Notes: generated from the sequence alone by a model not told the origin. DNA of 64,000 nucleotides from Moniliella sp. 'wahieum' (GCA_003971905.1 RSEE01000020.1:248001-312000), one strand, 5' to 3'; shown: positions 45,121 to 58,507, numbered from the stretch's first letter. Translations and numbers: made by a program.

Positions 45121-48100
45121 TACTGTGGCATGTGCCCATCATGGTCCCTTGACCAAGGCAACCTGACCGGTGCCCCCCTGCCCAACCTGCCCAACCTCGC
45201 GCCTGGTCGCATACCTCCGTTCTTCCAACCCTGTAGTCATCTCCCCGTGACATTGACATGTGACAGATCGCCCAGGGTCATCCAGTCCCAGGGTCGCCAC
45301 CTGTCATGCATGTCACCACTGTGGCGGAGCTCAGCTGCACTGCAGACCCTCCTTGGTAGCCACCTCCCGCTCCTCGGTCATGCAACGGGGACTTCCACTG
45401 TGGAGCCTGTGGGTGAAGCACATTTAGGACAGTAGTAGCGTAAGCAATCGATTGCGGTCGCAGAAGGGCGTGGGGGTAGGAAGCAGGGGGAGCTGTAGGT
45501 AAAGGCTATGAGTCGCTGGCTTACGTGCTAAGCGCTAATAGCCACGTGCAAAACACGTCAACAATGTTCCGAGTCGGATCATCGAACATCGATTAACGCA
45601 AGTGCTCCACCAGGCTCCACCCTGTGCCCCACCACACGTCTTCCAAGTTTCAAGTCAGTCACCGTCACAGCAGTTGATTAGCTTGATGAGCATTATATCT
45701 CTCTTCGGCATCCACATCTGGATCCAAATTCACAGCTCCCGGCGCCGATGCCCAACTATTACGACTTCAACATTAGTACCTGTATGACTCTCTGCACCAT
45801 AATCGCTATAAAATGCAAAGCGAATCAAAAGTTCCCTTGATGTGTGGTCGTCTCCACAGTGTAGATCATTCGGTCTCTCTATCGAGAAGGTGTCTCAATT
45901 CCGGATACAGATATTGGCTCTATTCTAGCAGTAATAGGGTGCACGGCATGTGACAGTAACATACGGAGATGGGGGAAAGGATGAGGATCATATTCAAGGA
46001 GAACTAAGGAGGCGATGTAGATGTACCTCGGAGAAGATAACATGTGAGTTGTTGAGTCAAACGGAGAAAGGAGAGCGTAGATAAAGGGGAAACAGGAGAT
46101 TCAGGACAAAACAGGGTCCAGCAAAACCTGGTGACTATTAACTATGTGGGATCATCGATCAGATGGATCTGATCCCTACTACAGACAATGTAAAGAAGCC
46201 ACACAAGAGGGACGCCCTGTGATGGGGCGGGGACGCCAACAGCAACCTATCCTCCACAGTGTCGCTGATGACATGCGATGACAGCTATATAGAGGGGAAA
46301 GAGCCTAGGTCAAACAGTCTCTACTAAGTATAGGCAGGATCTTCAAGGAACATAGTCAACACAAAGAAAGGAAGCAAGTGAACGAACCCTGCAGCCCTCG
46401 CATCAAAAGAGGAAAACATCAGAGACCAACGTGAAGAGGGACGGAAGTCCCCCCCCTCAGGACCTTATCGCCAAGAGAGCCATGTGAGCAAGAAAAACAA
46501 GAAGGGTATACAAGGAAGAGGGGTTCTCCGCCCCCATCGTTCAAGAACGGGGAAAGCATAGGAGGAGAGCCTCCTAGCGAAAATGGGACGCTCACATTAT
46601 CACGAAGTCCATCTCAGAGGTCATTTGCTTACAAGACCTATTAGTAAGTATGAACGATTCAAACAGAATAAAGGCAGAAACTTCATGATGGATCGCCTGA
46701 GGACCATATACAAATGGAATGCAACCCATGTCGCGCAGATCGAAGGAAACAAAAGCCCATTTTGATATATATGAAGATGCACATGAATGGGCCAACGCGT
46801 AGACATGAACCCAGCCCAATCTTGACGTAAACACAACCCAGGCAATAAGGGGAGGGAGGTTGTACAGTCACACCCGGCTCGCCTATTATACTGCCCAAAC
46901 ACAGTCCACCGTGACAGTTGCTCCAGTTACCTTAGACTGAGAGCTGATGACAACAGAGCCCCGACACTATAGACGTTGCGAATAAAACCACAACCAATGT
47001 TTGCATCCCCGAAATGATAAAAGACCGAGGGCTACAGGCCCAAAAGTCCAAAATGTATGCCAGGCGCATCGAGTAAGATCGATAAGACGCATATGTGCCT
47101 CGCAACAATAATACGGCAGGCGACGAGGCCAGAATCAGTCTGTGTACATGGTGATCTTTTATAGCCTCAAGAACATCCAAGGCACGCAGGTGTTCACATT
47201 ATCTGAACAGAAAATACAAAAGAGCGGCACAAAGATGATAACGCATGCGAAGGTATACCTTGTAAAAACAATAATGGAACTGTCAGCGACTTCGATTCAA
47301 TAGACACATCAAACTGATGCACTCAACTTGAAGATAAAGGACGCCTGTGTACATTACATGGTGCTTGTTACCCCGTTCCATACCGGCCATGAACCAAAGC
47401 ACTTGTACAAGATGGTCAAGCGGGAAAAAGTAAATTCATATAATAGCCAAGTAATATATGGCACTGACGATCGCCTGTAAGCGACAGTACTATAACCATA
47501 TGAAAACCGGCCGTCTGTTCAACATTCCAGCCGTCCATTTTCTGTATATGTCGAGGGGGGATACTCAAACATCAAAAGGAGACTAGTCGCGTCGGTTTAC
47601 CAACAGCGAGTTGAAAACGGCGTAGCGGATGATGTGCAGGCCAGAAACCGTCACAGGCACCACAGTATTACCCACGGAGAGCGCGTTAATATCTTTACAC
47701 AGTATGCTACGTATGTACCGTAGAACATCCACGAATCATACAGGAAAGCGTATGCGGCTATGTCAGTGGGTGGCCAACGATGTCATAGGGGAGGAGGGGA
47801 AGGCAATGCGCGGCCACCCCTCTAACCCCCACCTCTCTTAATAGATCTCAACTCACGGTCAAGTGGCGACTTGCCTAGAAATCTTCTCAGCAAGGCGCCA
47901 CAGCACGACCTCTCATCCTTGCCCACTACAGCAGATCATGTCGCCAAAAAATATACCTTGTCATGTGGGGGGAGTCCCGAAGTGGGACCCAGCCCTGTAC
48001 TTTAGGGGTACACACCCTTGGACGGCCAATCGGAGCCACGTTGTCGGGATCATATCCACCTCTGCTCACACTTCTAGTCGTCACCAGGTTGATTCGTCCC

Positions 48101-48800
48101 TGATTTGATCTAGGCACTGTTTTCCCCCTTTGACTAGCTCCCCTTTCCTTCGCGGTGTGACTTACCTCGCATGCTCTCTTCTTCTCCGAGGCATATATCC
48201 CTCGCCCTCTTTCCACTCGATGAATATGATCCTCATCCTTCCCCCCCCCATCTCCTGTTACACGTACCTTAGGTCCTTCTTCAGATCCTGGGTGAACCGA
48301 CCGGGTGTAGAGACGAGGGAAAGACCCTTTAGTTTGGGTGGCTGCCTGCATGCAAAAACTGCAGCTTAGACTCTCCGAGACAGGAGCCCCGTACCTAGGT
48401 CGTCAGACTAACAGAAGAGGTCCAGGAGCTCCGGGGTAACGCTGTTCCCGGTGGCGTTACCACATTCGACGCGCTGTGTAGTAAGCGGAATCAGACGGAG
48501 TCCTAAGGACGAGCAAGCGCTGTAAGTGCCTCATGCCAGGTATAGTACAAACAAAAACCCCGCCGGCCAGTCTTGGGCCCCGGGGTTTCTCTTCAGGGTT
48601 GGTCGCCCAAATGGACATCGCAGTATGAAACCGATACCCCTCCGGCCATGTTATTGACCTTTCCCACAAAAGTCAAAAAAAATGCTGCGTCCTTTTCTTT
48701 ATTGGTTGGAGATTCATGCTGTTGTTGATGGCCAACGCACCTTGACAAAAACATCATTTTCCCTCCGGCTATTTAGTAGTTGCAATAACAACAACGAGGA

Positions 48801-48905
48801 GACCACCGGGCCTACGGCTCGGTCAGCTGGGGCTTCGCCCCAGCTTGGTACTCGGTCGCCACCTTAGCCACCGTTCTCCCGGCTCACCATCGCTACCGGA
48901 GCCAA
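48801..48905 (+). repeat. double-hairpin repeat, copy 2
   Basis: Same two hairpins as at 13451. Hairpin 1 has CCGGGCC-TAC-GGCTCGG, a C-to-T change that still pairs with G; hairpin 2 is unchanged. The 3' flank CGCCACCTTAGCCACCGTTC is also kept. Confidence 0.85.
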
Positions 48906-50255
48906 CGTTCCACGCTGGAACCCTTCCACGCTGGAAAGTCGAAATAATATCACCGATACTCGCTGGCAGTGGGTGGCTGGGAACGTGGCACGGGGCAAGC
49001 TGATGTAAAAGTTCGAAGCGATTCAATTTTGCGTATTAACAACAATACTAGATACTAGATAGCAGGGCCGCAGTAGTTCCAACTGGCTCCATCTTGGTTC
49101 TCTCATCTCTCAGTTTGTTTTCCGCGTCAAGATCTTGTCTTTAGCTCGGTGACACGACGAGCACCCACACCTATTTGGACGGTGTATGCCTACCCTTCCC
49201 TCCTTATAGCACAGAAGATGAGCATGACAGGAGTGGGGTCAGCAAAGCCGCTGCATGGCGTTTCGCCCCGTCAGCACAGCGGAGATGAAGGGGCAAAAAG
49301 AAACGCATGTTATAGAGACCAATGATACAAAACTGCCACACAGAGCCTCACGGCCCCGTAACAGAAGATGGATGTGGGAGCTACTAAACTGCTATGGTGT
49401 GTCCGGCCCCACCTCCACCTCTCACCGGGTTTGGTCTACGAAAGTACTAGAGCTCTCCCTCGTGCTTTATCGTTGCTTGTTCTCGCTCGAGCCCCATCGT
49501 TAACAGGCAGGGTAGCTTGGCTTCGATTGGGTGTTAGTAGTGGCAAACCGAAGAAGGGAATACACAACTGTCACAGTCGGGGCTAAGGCGAGGGAGACCA
49601 GGATCGGACTAGGCCAATAAGGGGTGTAGCAATCGTTCGTGTGGGGAAGAAGCATCAAGAACAGAGGACATGGTGCGAAGTGGAAGGAACAGGGAAGGAG
49701 CGAGAAGCTCGAGACGAAGAAATTGGAAATGGGAGCGAGATCAGCCAAACTATGACAACAACATCCATCCTCCCATCTGTATGTTGTACTATACTGGGCA
49801 ATGACCTTCATGTTATTTTTTTGTCACCTCACACCCCTACCAATGGTACTAGGTCATAGGAACACACTGGCGAATAGGTTCAATGATTGGGCATCCTATG
49901 TATAAAAGGGATTCTCAAAAGGTTTTGACTATACCGTTGGTTGATAATACAGTCTGCTGGAGTGTGTTGGTCTTCCTCTCAATTCGCATGTCCTCATCGA
50001 TCATCCCGTACGTCCCCTTTGTATATACAGCCTCTCTCCCTTTTCGCAATGTAACTCTTTTCATTTGTCCAGGCTGGCTAGCACAACTTTCGCTTGCTCT
50101 CTATTATGATCCAAAACCTCTACTTGCTGCCCCCCCTTGCATTCCTTCCAACCCAGCTAGTATAAGTATGCTCCCTTTGCATCTGTTCCATACACAGCGC
50201 TACAACTATCCCCCGTGTGCTTTTTCCTGCCATCTTCCTATACTGCAACCATATC

Positions 50256-50700
50256 ATTGAGACAGAGCATAAGGGTGGGACAAAGGCACGCTGCGTCTAA
50301 ACCGATCCGTTCATCCTGCATGTGCTGCTTGAGAGCGCCAACCCTCCCGCTTAAGGTATATACCAGGGGGATCGCCAGGAGATCAGGACCCTCTGGTGCC
50401 CGTCATCCCTTCCCAACCCAAGGAAGCGCGTGTGGATACGGATGGACGTGGTAGACATCAAAGCGGTGAACCTTCTCCATTGGGAGCCAGTAGTCAAATC
50501 CTGCCAGTGCCCAAGCATCTTGCCCGCTGCCTTGGTGGCATAATATCCTCGCGTCGTCAAAACCAAGGGGGAAAACGGTTCTTGGGTGCACTCCTGGTAC
50601 TTGACGTTCTTGTCGCGTTCTGCTTGCTCCAGCAGCCGAAGCAGCTCCTTCTCCCGGCTTTCCAAAGGTCGCGCGGCGCTTCCGGTACCCTCAATAACAT
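50256..50700 (-). mobile_element. diverged retroelement copy, minus strand
   Basis: The minus strand encodes LESREKELLRLLEQAERDKN, then QEPFSPLVLTTRGYYATKAA and RFTALMSTTSIRIHTRFLG in one open frame, a diverged version of the copy at 16.3-16.9 kb. Its 3' end region matches the family as well (GTCTAAACCGATCCGTTCAT on the plus strand). Confidence 0.7.
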
Positions 50701-50776
50701 TCACGTATGCCAAATGACTTTTGGACCAAAAGATTTTGCCAAAAGGATGAAATACGCACAGCTTGGCCTCTGTGTG

Positions 50777-50790
50777 AGATCTGAGATCTG
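50777..50790. repeat. AGATCTG heptamer pair
   Basis: Two perfect AGATCTG units, followed within 40 bases by CAGATCTCACAGATCTC. Confidence 0.75.
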
Positions 50791-51156
50791 ACATCTGATT
50801 GCATAGGGAGGATCTCAGATCTCACAGATCTCGCAGGAGACTTGATCTAATAGACAAATTTTAGGGGGGCAAAAAACATGTGGCTGCTTCTTCAGAGTGA
50901 AAAACTACTAGTCACTAATCACGCGAGAGTCACACATAGAACGAAGTGCCAGCCACCTATGGCGCACAGTAGGTTTTAGATGCGGTACAATATATACACT
51001 GCCATGGTACGTGGTACATGAGAAACATGGAGGATCGATGATCGATGGTACATGGTACCACAGCGACTAGTGACTGTTTAAGTGAACGTTATAAACGAAC
51101 GCTCGTTGCGAGGTTCAGGCGGAGCCAGCGCTCAGACGCTCAGGCTGGACGCGCCG

Positions 51157-51256
51157 AACGTTGAACGTTGGACCCTGCAGGTACCAAGAACTGAGTTGAA
51201 CGTGTTGAACCGTTGAACCCTGTTGAACATTAAACGTTTAAACGTTAAACGTTGAG
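51157..51256. repeat. AACGTTG heptamer patch
   Basis: Two perfect AACGTTG units at 51157-51170, then diverged GTTGAAC units and AACGTTTA/AACGTTA units up to 51256. Confidence 0.75.
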
Positions 51257-52854
51257 CCACTACAAGGCCCAAGGCACGGGCGCCACATTTGCTTTCAAGG
51301 GGGGGAATGATTACCATGGCATGCATGATGCGTTATGTGATGCATGACTGACGGAAATGGCCGTGGGGTGATCTATGTGATCTGGGATGATGCTACCGCC
51401 GCATAGCGGAAGTGACGCGTGACGGGCAAATATCGGGATTTAGCCGGGTGTTGTCCCGGCCTGGCAGAACGGCAGTCCGCATATTCAGCGAACCAACCTG
51501 CCAAGCCCGATGGCCACGGATCTTGTGTTTCACGGCAAATCGCGGTCGTTCGCTAGAACGTTAGGCGTTAGGCGCCGGGAAGAAAGTGTCACATGTCACA
51601 TGCCGCCAATACACACCACAGGCGCCAAACGGTGCTCCCTCACGGGCCTGAGCCTCAGGCCTCAGGTGAGGCCTCAGGGGGGCTTCTGCAAGGAATATGG
51701 ATTGGAGAGGAACGAGCTATAGCAGGCTGTATTAATAGCCGTGGGGGCTGTCTGTACTTATAGCCCCGAATAGGCCCTCTAGAGCTGTTTCCCCCCACAC
51801 TGCCTTCAAGCTTCAAGTATCATGCATCATGTTTCATGCCACATTATGCACATGAGTATGATGCGTGACAGCGGTTATACTATAGCGGTTCGCTACCGAA
51901 CCATCAGGCATATATTGAGCACTCCTGGGCTTTATGTGAAAGGCCACAGAGAAAAGAGCCGGTTGTATGGATGGCATCAGGAGGGTATTGCATTAATTAG
52001 CACCCAACATGAGCATGAACGTTGAACGACGTTGAACTATATGTCGCCGCGAGAGGCTAGGGAATATTCCAGCCCTTGCCAGCAGGAAAGCGGAAGGAAT
52101 GCGCCGAAAGAACCCGCGCGCTCGGGCTCCCAACCGGCGCTACTAGCTACTACTTCAGGGTGGCACCATACTTGTTGTAACATGCAACCATCTAAAGCCA
52201 TGCACCACGGGCATGTGTGGGTTGCCAGACTTTTTTCGGGCAAGTTTATATTTGTTGAAAAACAGGCGCATCAACAGGGTGCAGCTAGCAAATCACCAGG
52301 TCACTGATCACCGACCACTAGTCACTGGATCACCATAGCCACTCGTACGTGTCCTGATCACCATTTGGACTCGTACTCACCGGTCAATCTCACGTCGACT
52401 GGTTTACTGCTTGTGACAGGTGAGGTACCGGGTACTGAGTGTACTGAGTATAGGTACTCTGAGATCTGACTGACTGAGTACTGGTGTACATGTCGCTTCT
52501 GTCACATGTCACATGTGGGGGAGCAGTGCAGGGTCGAGGACAGTGTCTCAGGAACACGTCTTTCTCGCTGGGATATCGATACGCAGATATCGATTTTTCT
52601 TCCAACCTAGTTAAGCCGCTCAGGGGTTTGGGACTCTTTGCAACGGAGGAGAGCTAATTGGCTGCTCATGCGCTCATGCGCTCGCTAGTCACTAATGAAA
52701 AACTGCAGCACGAAAAAGACTCGGAAGGTTTCCTTTTTGATTGCGTGGCGGCATGTGTCCACCTGGGAACCTGGGTGGTATATATCTCTTGCCCTTCCGA
52801 GTGAATGGTGGGAAGAGGGCTCTACCATCCCTTTTACCGCCTCCCCTGCTCCCC

Positions 52855-54771
52855 ATGGCTACAATCCGCAATTTTGCGGCGAGCTTCAAGCTGCAACGGT
52901 CGGATCCTGCAGGGAGCCATCCCCAAGCTATCACCCGTTCTTCGACGTCCATTGGCCATGACCTTGAGAAACTTGATTCGGCGCCGCCACGCCGTCGGAA
53001 AAGACCGATGGCGAACACGTGCAGGAGCGGGGCGAGGATGCCTCTGTCGACGGCAGCGATACAGGGCTGAAGCGCGACTTTAACCAGTTCCATCTACAAG
53101 TATGTTTCCCTTTTGGAACTTCCAGATGTTAGAAGGCTGGGACTAACGATTAAGATCTAGATGCTTGCCTTTGGTGGGAGTATCGGGACTGGTCTCCTAA
53201 TCGCATCGGGAGGAGTGTACTCCACGGGTGGAGCTGGATTCTTGATCCTTGATTATCTTCTCGTCGCTACCATGCTGTTCACTGTCATGATGTCCTTGGG
53301 TGAGCTGGCCTGCATGTTCCCCGTTGCGGGAACATTTTCTACCCTGGGCAGCCGCTTCGTGTCCAGCTCATGGGGGTTCGGCATGGGGTACATGTATGTG
53401 CTTCAATGGCTTGTTACCACCCCGCTCCAGATCGCCTCCTGCTCCATCGTGATTACCTATTGGGACCCGAACAAGACCATCTCCCCCGCAGTCTGGGTTA
53501 CCATCATTTGTGTCATCTTCTTCCTTAACCTTTTGGCGTCCGACTCTATGGCCACATGGAGATTTTCATGTCCACCATCAAGATAATTCTGCTTCTCGGG
53601 GTAATCATTTGCTTTTCTGTCGTCTCGGCAGGTGGGGGACCAACCCATCATCACATTGGCGCCGCCTACTGGAAGCCCGACCTGGCCTTCCTTAATGGGT
53701 TCAAAGGATTTGTACGTCATCCAGCGTTCGTCCCCCCAGTTTGTTCAGTCACTGACGTTTGATGATAGTGCTCTGTATTCGTTTCAGCTGCCTTCTCGGT
53801 GGCCGGCGTGGAGATGATCGCCCTAGCGGCGGCGGAAACGTCCACCCCTCGGAAGGCGGTTCCCAAGGCAGTCCGGCAAGTCTGGATGCGCGTTGTGTTG
53901 ATCTATGTCGTCACTCTCTTTGTCATCACCCTTTGTGTTTCACCGAATGACCCTCGTCTGACTGAGTACGGATCAAGCAATCCCCGTTCTTCTCCCATCG
54001 TTGTCGCTCTCATCGATGCCAAAATCAAGGTCCTTCCTTCGATTGTGAACGCTGTTATCCTGTTGGCCTGCATTTCGGTTGGCGTGACCAGTGTGTACGG
54101 CACCTCTCGCACGTTGCTTGGTCTCGCACAAAGTCAGGCTCCCAATCTTTGCTTACGTTGACCGTGAGGGCCGCCCCACCCCCGCGATTGTGTTCGCCAT
54201 GCTATTTAGTCTGATTGGCTACGTCGCTGTTTCGGGAAGCGAGGGGGACGTATTTGCTTGGCTCTTGGCCATATCGGGTCTGTCTACCCTTTTTACGTGG
54301 TTTTCCGTCTGTTTCTGCCACATCCGCTCCGCCTTGCCTGGACCCACTCCGGTCGCTCGCTCGACTTGATTCCTGGCGTGCGCCTGGGGGGATTTACGCT
54401 GCTGCTTACGGTGCTGGCTTTTGCATTCTTATCCTCATCTTGCAATTTATCATTGCCGCCGCCCCAATTGGCGCCAACTCGATGTCAGCGAGCGAACGGA
54501 CAATCACCTTCTTCCAGGCCTATCTCGCTTTCCCCATTCTCATCCTCTTTCTCGTTTATGCTGAACTGGATTGGGCGGCGCTCAAGTCACGGTGGTTGTC
54601 AAGCGCATTGCTGGCGTTCCCGTGGGCTGGGGCCCTACCCGCTGGTGGGTTCGTTCTTGGGTGCGGATTGAGGACATTGATATCGACCTGGGCCGGAGGA
54701 ATCCCCCGTCGCTCGAGCAGCTCATGGCCGAACGCCAAGAAGCTCGTGAATGTCTCTCGGGAAGAAGATAG
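52855..54771 (+). CDS. amino-acid permease (YAT family)
   Basis: A plasma-membrane amino-acid/proton symporter of the fungal YAT family (Gap1/Agp type, APC superfamily) with about 12 helices. The cytosolic N-terminus leads through GLKRDFNQFHLQ into TM1 MLAFGGSIGTGLLIASGG. Later helices include TMLFTVMMSLGELACMFPV, TIKIILLLGVIICFSVVSAG, SAAFSVAGVEMIALAAAETS, VVLIYVVTLFVITLCVSPND and AIVFAMLFSLIGYVAVSG. Two introns are clear: 53100-53160 (61 nt, GTATGT, CTAAC) before TM1, and 53712-53768 (57 nt, GTACGT, CTGAC) after NGFKGF. Frame slips lie near 53560, about 54140 and several places after 54340. The C-terminus RNPPSLEQLMAERQEAREC ends at 54769-54771. ATG 52855 is the likely start. Substrate cannot be told. 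Confidence 0.9.
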
Positions 54772-56970
54772 TCGAATTCTTCTTCTGATCCGTTTGTCGT
54801 TTCTTCTTCTATACCCTTTCCGCACACTGGCCAAAGCCTTCACTTTTACGGTTTGATTGTAATGATGCGTCGAGATGTCATTTTGACTTTGACTTTGACA
54901 CTTGATACTCTATCTGTGCTGGGCTGAATTGATTAGCACTACGTATAGCAAAATACACTGACCGCCCAGCGTTTCTTTTTCTCTACTGCCATAACCTTTC
55001 CAAATGCTGTGTACGGCAGCGACATTATAAGAAGCGTTCTCCCCCAGAAGCTCTCTATCCGGCGTAGTGCTGACAACTCGCGCTCACCCCGTAGGAGGCC
55101 AATGGTATTGTCAGGAGGTCACGCCGCCCAGGAGACCATTCAACTCTCGCCATTAGTTTCGCTATGTTGGCACATACGGCGAATAAGGAAAGCCGTCGAC
55201 ATGTGAGTCATAACATGAATGAACCATCATGTGTTTCAAGGATACTCTCCTGGGGTAGTTCCTTTTCCAGCGTTCATGCATGCTTCCCCTCTCAAAAAGT
55301 ATTGAATTTTGCTAGAATCTGTGCGGGGATACTGCGTTCTTGTATCCTCTAGTTGTACGGAAACAGTTATAGATTAAAGTATGTACCAAAGCTTGTTGGG
55401 CGTCTTCGTAACCAGCAATGTGTGTCGCCCGCGCATAACAGGTGTGGGGGTGATGGCTGAAGCCACCCCTCAATGATGATGCATTGTATGCCGCCAAAGC
55501 AAAGGCATTGCGGCGCCCAGGTATACGCTTCTTCTGCTTATTGAGGTGAGGCATTCGGGTATTGTCTCTCCTGTATGGCACACAGGCCAACAGTCATAGG
55601 GCTGAGAGGAGAGAGGTCGGGAGGCTCAGCCTAAGAGACCAGGGGGCGAGTCTGGGTGTCTACATTCTCACGAAGAAGGCGCCGCACAGACTACATTGCC
55701 ACACGCCAGGCTTGATATCGAAGCATGGGGCCAGATGCGTGCATTCTGGACACCTGAGAGCGAATCCCTGTTGTTTTTCTGGTTAAGACCTGCCAGTGCG
55801 CAGCAAGATACAAGGGAAACACTTGCACGACGGGCCATATTAGGCTGAAGAGGCAGCGTTGCGTGATGACGTGGTGTGGGGAAAAAGAAAGTAAGATAAT
55901 TGATGAGCCTCTCCGTTAGTCGTCCTTATATATGCACCCCAAGTTGGACGAGCTGCGTTGCCTGGGCGATGAGAGATGCGTGACGGTCGATTCCCTCTGT
56001 CCTCGCGCTGTAGCCGCCCATGTAACCCCTTTATGCTTGTGCACCCCATGCAGGCGGCTGCATGGGACACAGTCCTCTGCCCCATAACCCTTTCGGGCCT
56101 TCGGGGGAGCGCCCAATGGTCTCGGTCCATGATCGGGACCCGGTTCTCTGAGTCCAATTGGCTGTGCCGGTCTAGGCGGTCACGTGCCTTGAAGCTTGAC
56201 ACCCAGCCTGGTGATATTCCGCGCGTGGATTTCACTTAATTGCCGATGTGGTTGAGTAGTTGGATATTTAAGAATACTACGTTAGCTTCAAGCTCGCTTG
56301 AAGTTGAATGTGTGGGGATTCCGTACAGACCTCTCCACAGTGGTTACGGCGGACGTTGTTGGACATAGTGATGGACGCACTCGGCCGACCAAGCGAACAT
56401 CGGTTGACATGCTGCCGAGTCCTTAGCGCATCGAGCAGTATATTCCCTCTTACATAAAAGGCGCGTGGAAGATAGTTTCTTCAGCACCCTACTCTCATGA
56501 GACCAGAAGTCCGGATAGTCCTTGAGGGTAATGCAATCACAGGTGGTGGTGGTGGGTAGTGTAAGCCAACCAGCAACGTCTACAGAGGAACATCAAGAAC
56601 CCACCCTCAGGCCTCACGCGCCACGAGGCAAGAGCTGCCGAGGAAAGTAAGAAGCTCAACTCCAACTCGGGCAGCTGGCAAAGGCATAAATGAAGGGTAC
56701 GGACATATTGTTTTGGTAGTGGCGATGCAGGCAATCGCTCGTTGTACGGCAAAATAAGCATGCCCGCGTCCAGCCAAAGGCGTACAGTTGCTCTAGCATT
56801 CTCGAGTGCATAGCGTAGATCGAGAAGTGCTGATGTCCCGCATGCGTGCAATGCGTAGCAGGGGATGAACATGAGCAATGAAGCAATATGGGAAGCAGGC
56901 GTCAACATCGAGCAGCAGTGAGCGAAAGTTGGCTTACAAAAATGTTCCAAGAGCCATAGGCCGAAGACGT
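54772..56970. other. intergenic, one dispersed repeat
   Basis: No gene recognised. A dispersed repeat copy lies at 56508-56603. Confidence 0.5.
56508..56603. repeat. dispersed repeat 2, copy 2
   Basis: Matches 15668-15755 in order and orientation, including GTAAGCCAACCAGCAACG and GAGGAACATCAAG. Confidence 0.6.
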
Positions 56971-57488
56971 TTAGTCAAAGAGACCGAAGCCCATGTCGTC
57001 GTCTGACTCCTCCTCTTCCTCCTCCTATTCTCTCCTCAAACAGGCGGCGGCGGCTTCACCAGCACTGGCAGCGGCAGCGGAAGGCGCCGCACCTGCAGGG
57101 GCGGCACCAACGCGCCAATACCAGCCAAAAGCTCCTTAACGTCCTTGCCCTCAAGCGCCTTAGCCAGGAGGGTGGCCCACACGGGCTCAACCTCGACCTT
57201 AGCGGCCTTGGTAAGGGTGGTGATCTTCTCTGCCTGAAGACCAAATATATACAGGTCAGTTGCCTCGATCTCATTCAAAATTCAAACTCCGCAGCACCAC
57301 CCCCCGGGGTCCCCAGCAAGTGCAAGGCAAAATGCACATCGTCAGCCAAAGCGACTGTCATCCAGCAGCAGTCGAAACAAGGGGACGGGGGAAGCGGAAA
57401 TGGAAAGAGAAATAGCGTGACGTACAGAAATTTCGACCCGCTCGTCGGCGAGGATGAGAGTCGCGAGCGTAGCGGCGTTAGCAGACAT
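56971..57488 (-). CDS. RPP1: 60S acidic ribosomal protein P1
   Basis: A ribosomal stalk protein of the P1 class, which helps recruit elongation factors. Exon 1 codes [22 protein letters not shown] 192-nt intron at 57234-57425 (GTACGT donor, TTCAG acceptor, phase 0) leads to [40 protein letters not shown], an Ala/Gly/Pro hinge, an acidic run, and the invariant stalk tail [11 protein letters not shown] with TAA at 56971-56973. In the raw sequence the hinge-to-acid junction (about 57010-57025) is out of frame by small indels. Length of about 110 residues is normal. Confidence 0.94.
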
Positions 57489-58507
57489 GGCGACGAACGG
57501 CTTGTGTACAGCGAGCTATGAGGGACTTGGACCTGGTGTCACAAGCATTGGATGCGACAATCGTCCCGCGAAGTGTCGGTGAAATAGGGTTGAATAGGAA
57601 CATAGGCGCAATAAATATATGGCGCCTCATGTCGATCATTGATCACTAGATCACTTGACCACTGGTCATGCATCATGCATCATGCATCATGCATCATGCA
57701 TCATGTTCGAACAAATGGAGCATTGAATGCGTTCCAACGTATTCAACATCTCACAGGCCTCACCGGCCTCATCTTCTGCCTCACCGCCGGCTGTATATGG
57801 CCCGGCGTTATATACAAGTATCGATTTGGCCAGACTTGCGGCGAAATGTCTATATCTACCAGTCCGCTCAAGACTCCTCCGTCTGTATAAACCACACCTC
57901 CATCTCCTTCTCTCACTCCCTCAATAGTACGGGTGACAATCACAGAAAAGAAACGTGGAGGATAAACAATGGGGAGAAAGGGTTATAGGGCCCCCGTAGA
58001 CATTGTACTATATACACGTTCGTCAGCCGCGACGAGCAAAGGGTATCATCAACAGGAGATGGAGAGGAAAAGGGAAAGGGGTAATAGGTGATCATATTCA
58101 TCGAGAGTGGAGAAGAAACGATGGAGTATGTATATATCGACGGAGGAGCTTGGGACCGTTCGAGTTGGGAATTGCGTAAAAGAGGGCTTCAACAGCATCG
58201 ACGATGAAGAAGTCTGGTCTAGGCTCACCTGGTTAGTCGACTCAAAGTCCTTCCACTGGGTTTACAATAACAGCAAAGAGTCGTTCTCGTTACGCGTTAT
58301 TCATATTGGTGAAGTTAAGAGACAGATCATGTGAAAATGAAAGACATCGCATATAGAGCGATCAGCACCAGAAAAAGCCCACGGCCGCAGGGGAGAGGAG
58401 AAAAAGATCACAGTATCATTGCACAAAAAAGGGGTCCAGCGGAGGGGGCATCGCCGAATGGTGGAGCTGATCTCAAAGGCCAGCTCTCAGTAACGGATGC
58501 CTTCCCG
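57489..58507. other. intergenic, heptamer array, no gene recognised
   Basis: No conserved coding sequence was found. It has the longest perfect heptamer array (57668-57702), preceded by GATCACTAGATCACTTGACC units. Confidence 0.5.
57668..57702. repeat. ATGCATC heptamer array, five perfect units
   Basis: Five perfect tandem ATGCATC units, the longest uninterrupted array of this type in the window, about 180 bases upstream of the RPP1 start. Confidence 0.9.

Larger units (their letters stand above)
44388..52854. other. 8.4 kb gene desert
   Basis: No conserved protein was found on either strand. The first 550 bases are GC-rich (BEM2 5' region). ACTAGTC/ACCGGTC heptamers lie at 45024-45120. From about 45600 to 48500 the DNA is more AT-rich and has few heptamers, and 46000-46600 is purine-rich on the plus strand. 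A double-hairpin copy lies at 48801-48905 and a retroelement copy at 50256-50700. Dense heptamer patches occur at 50777-51270, 51540-51680 and 52290-52520. Confidence 0.5.

Noticed and set aside
47926-48351. 141-codon open frame on the minus strand
   Set aside because: No motif, no splice signals and no neighbours to support it; probably a chance frame.
45600-48500. Mitochondrial DNA insertion
   Set aside because: No mitochondrial gene, rRNA or tRNA was recognisable; composition alone is not enough.
57668-57702. Short regular repeats could be mistaken for a CRISPR-like array
   Set aside because: Units are contiguous 7-mers with no spacers, in a eukaryotic genome; this is a microsatellite-type array.
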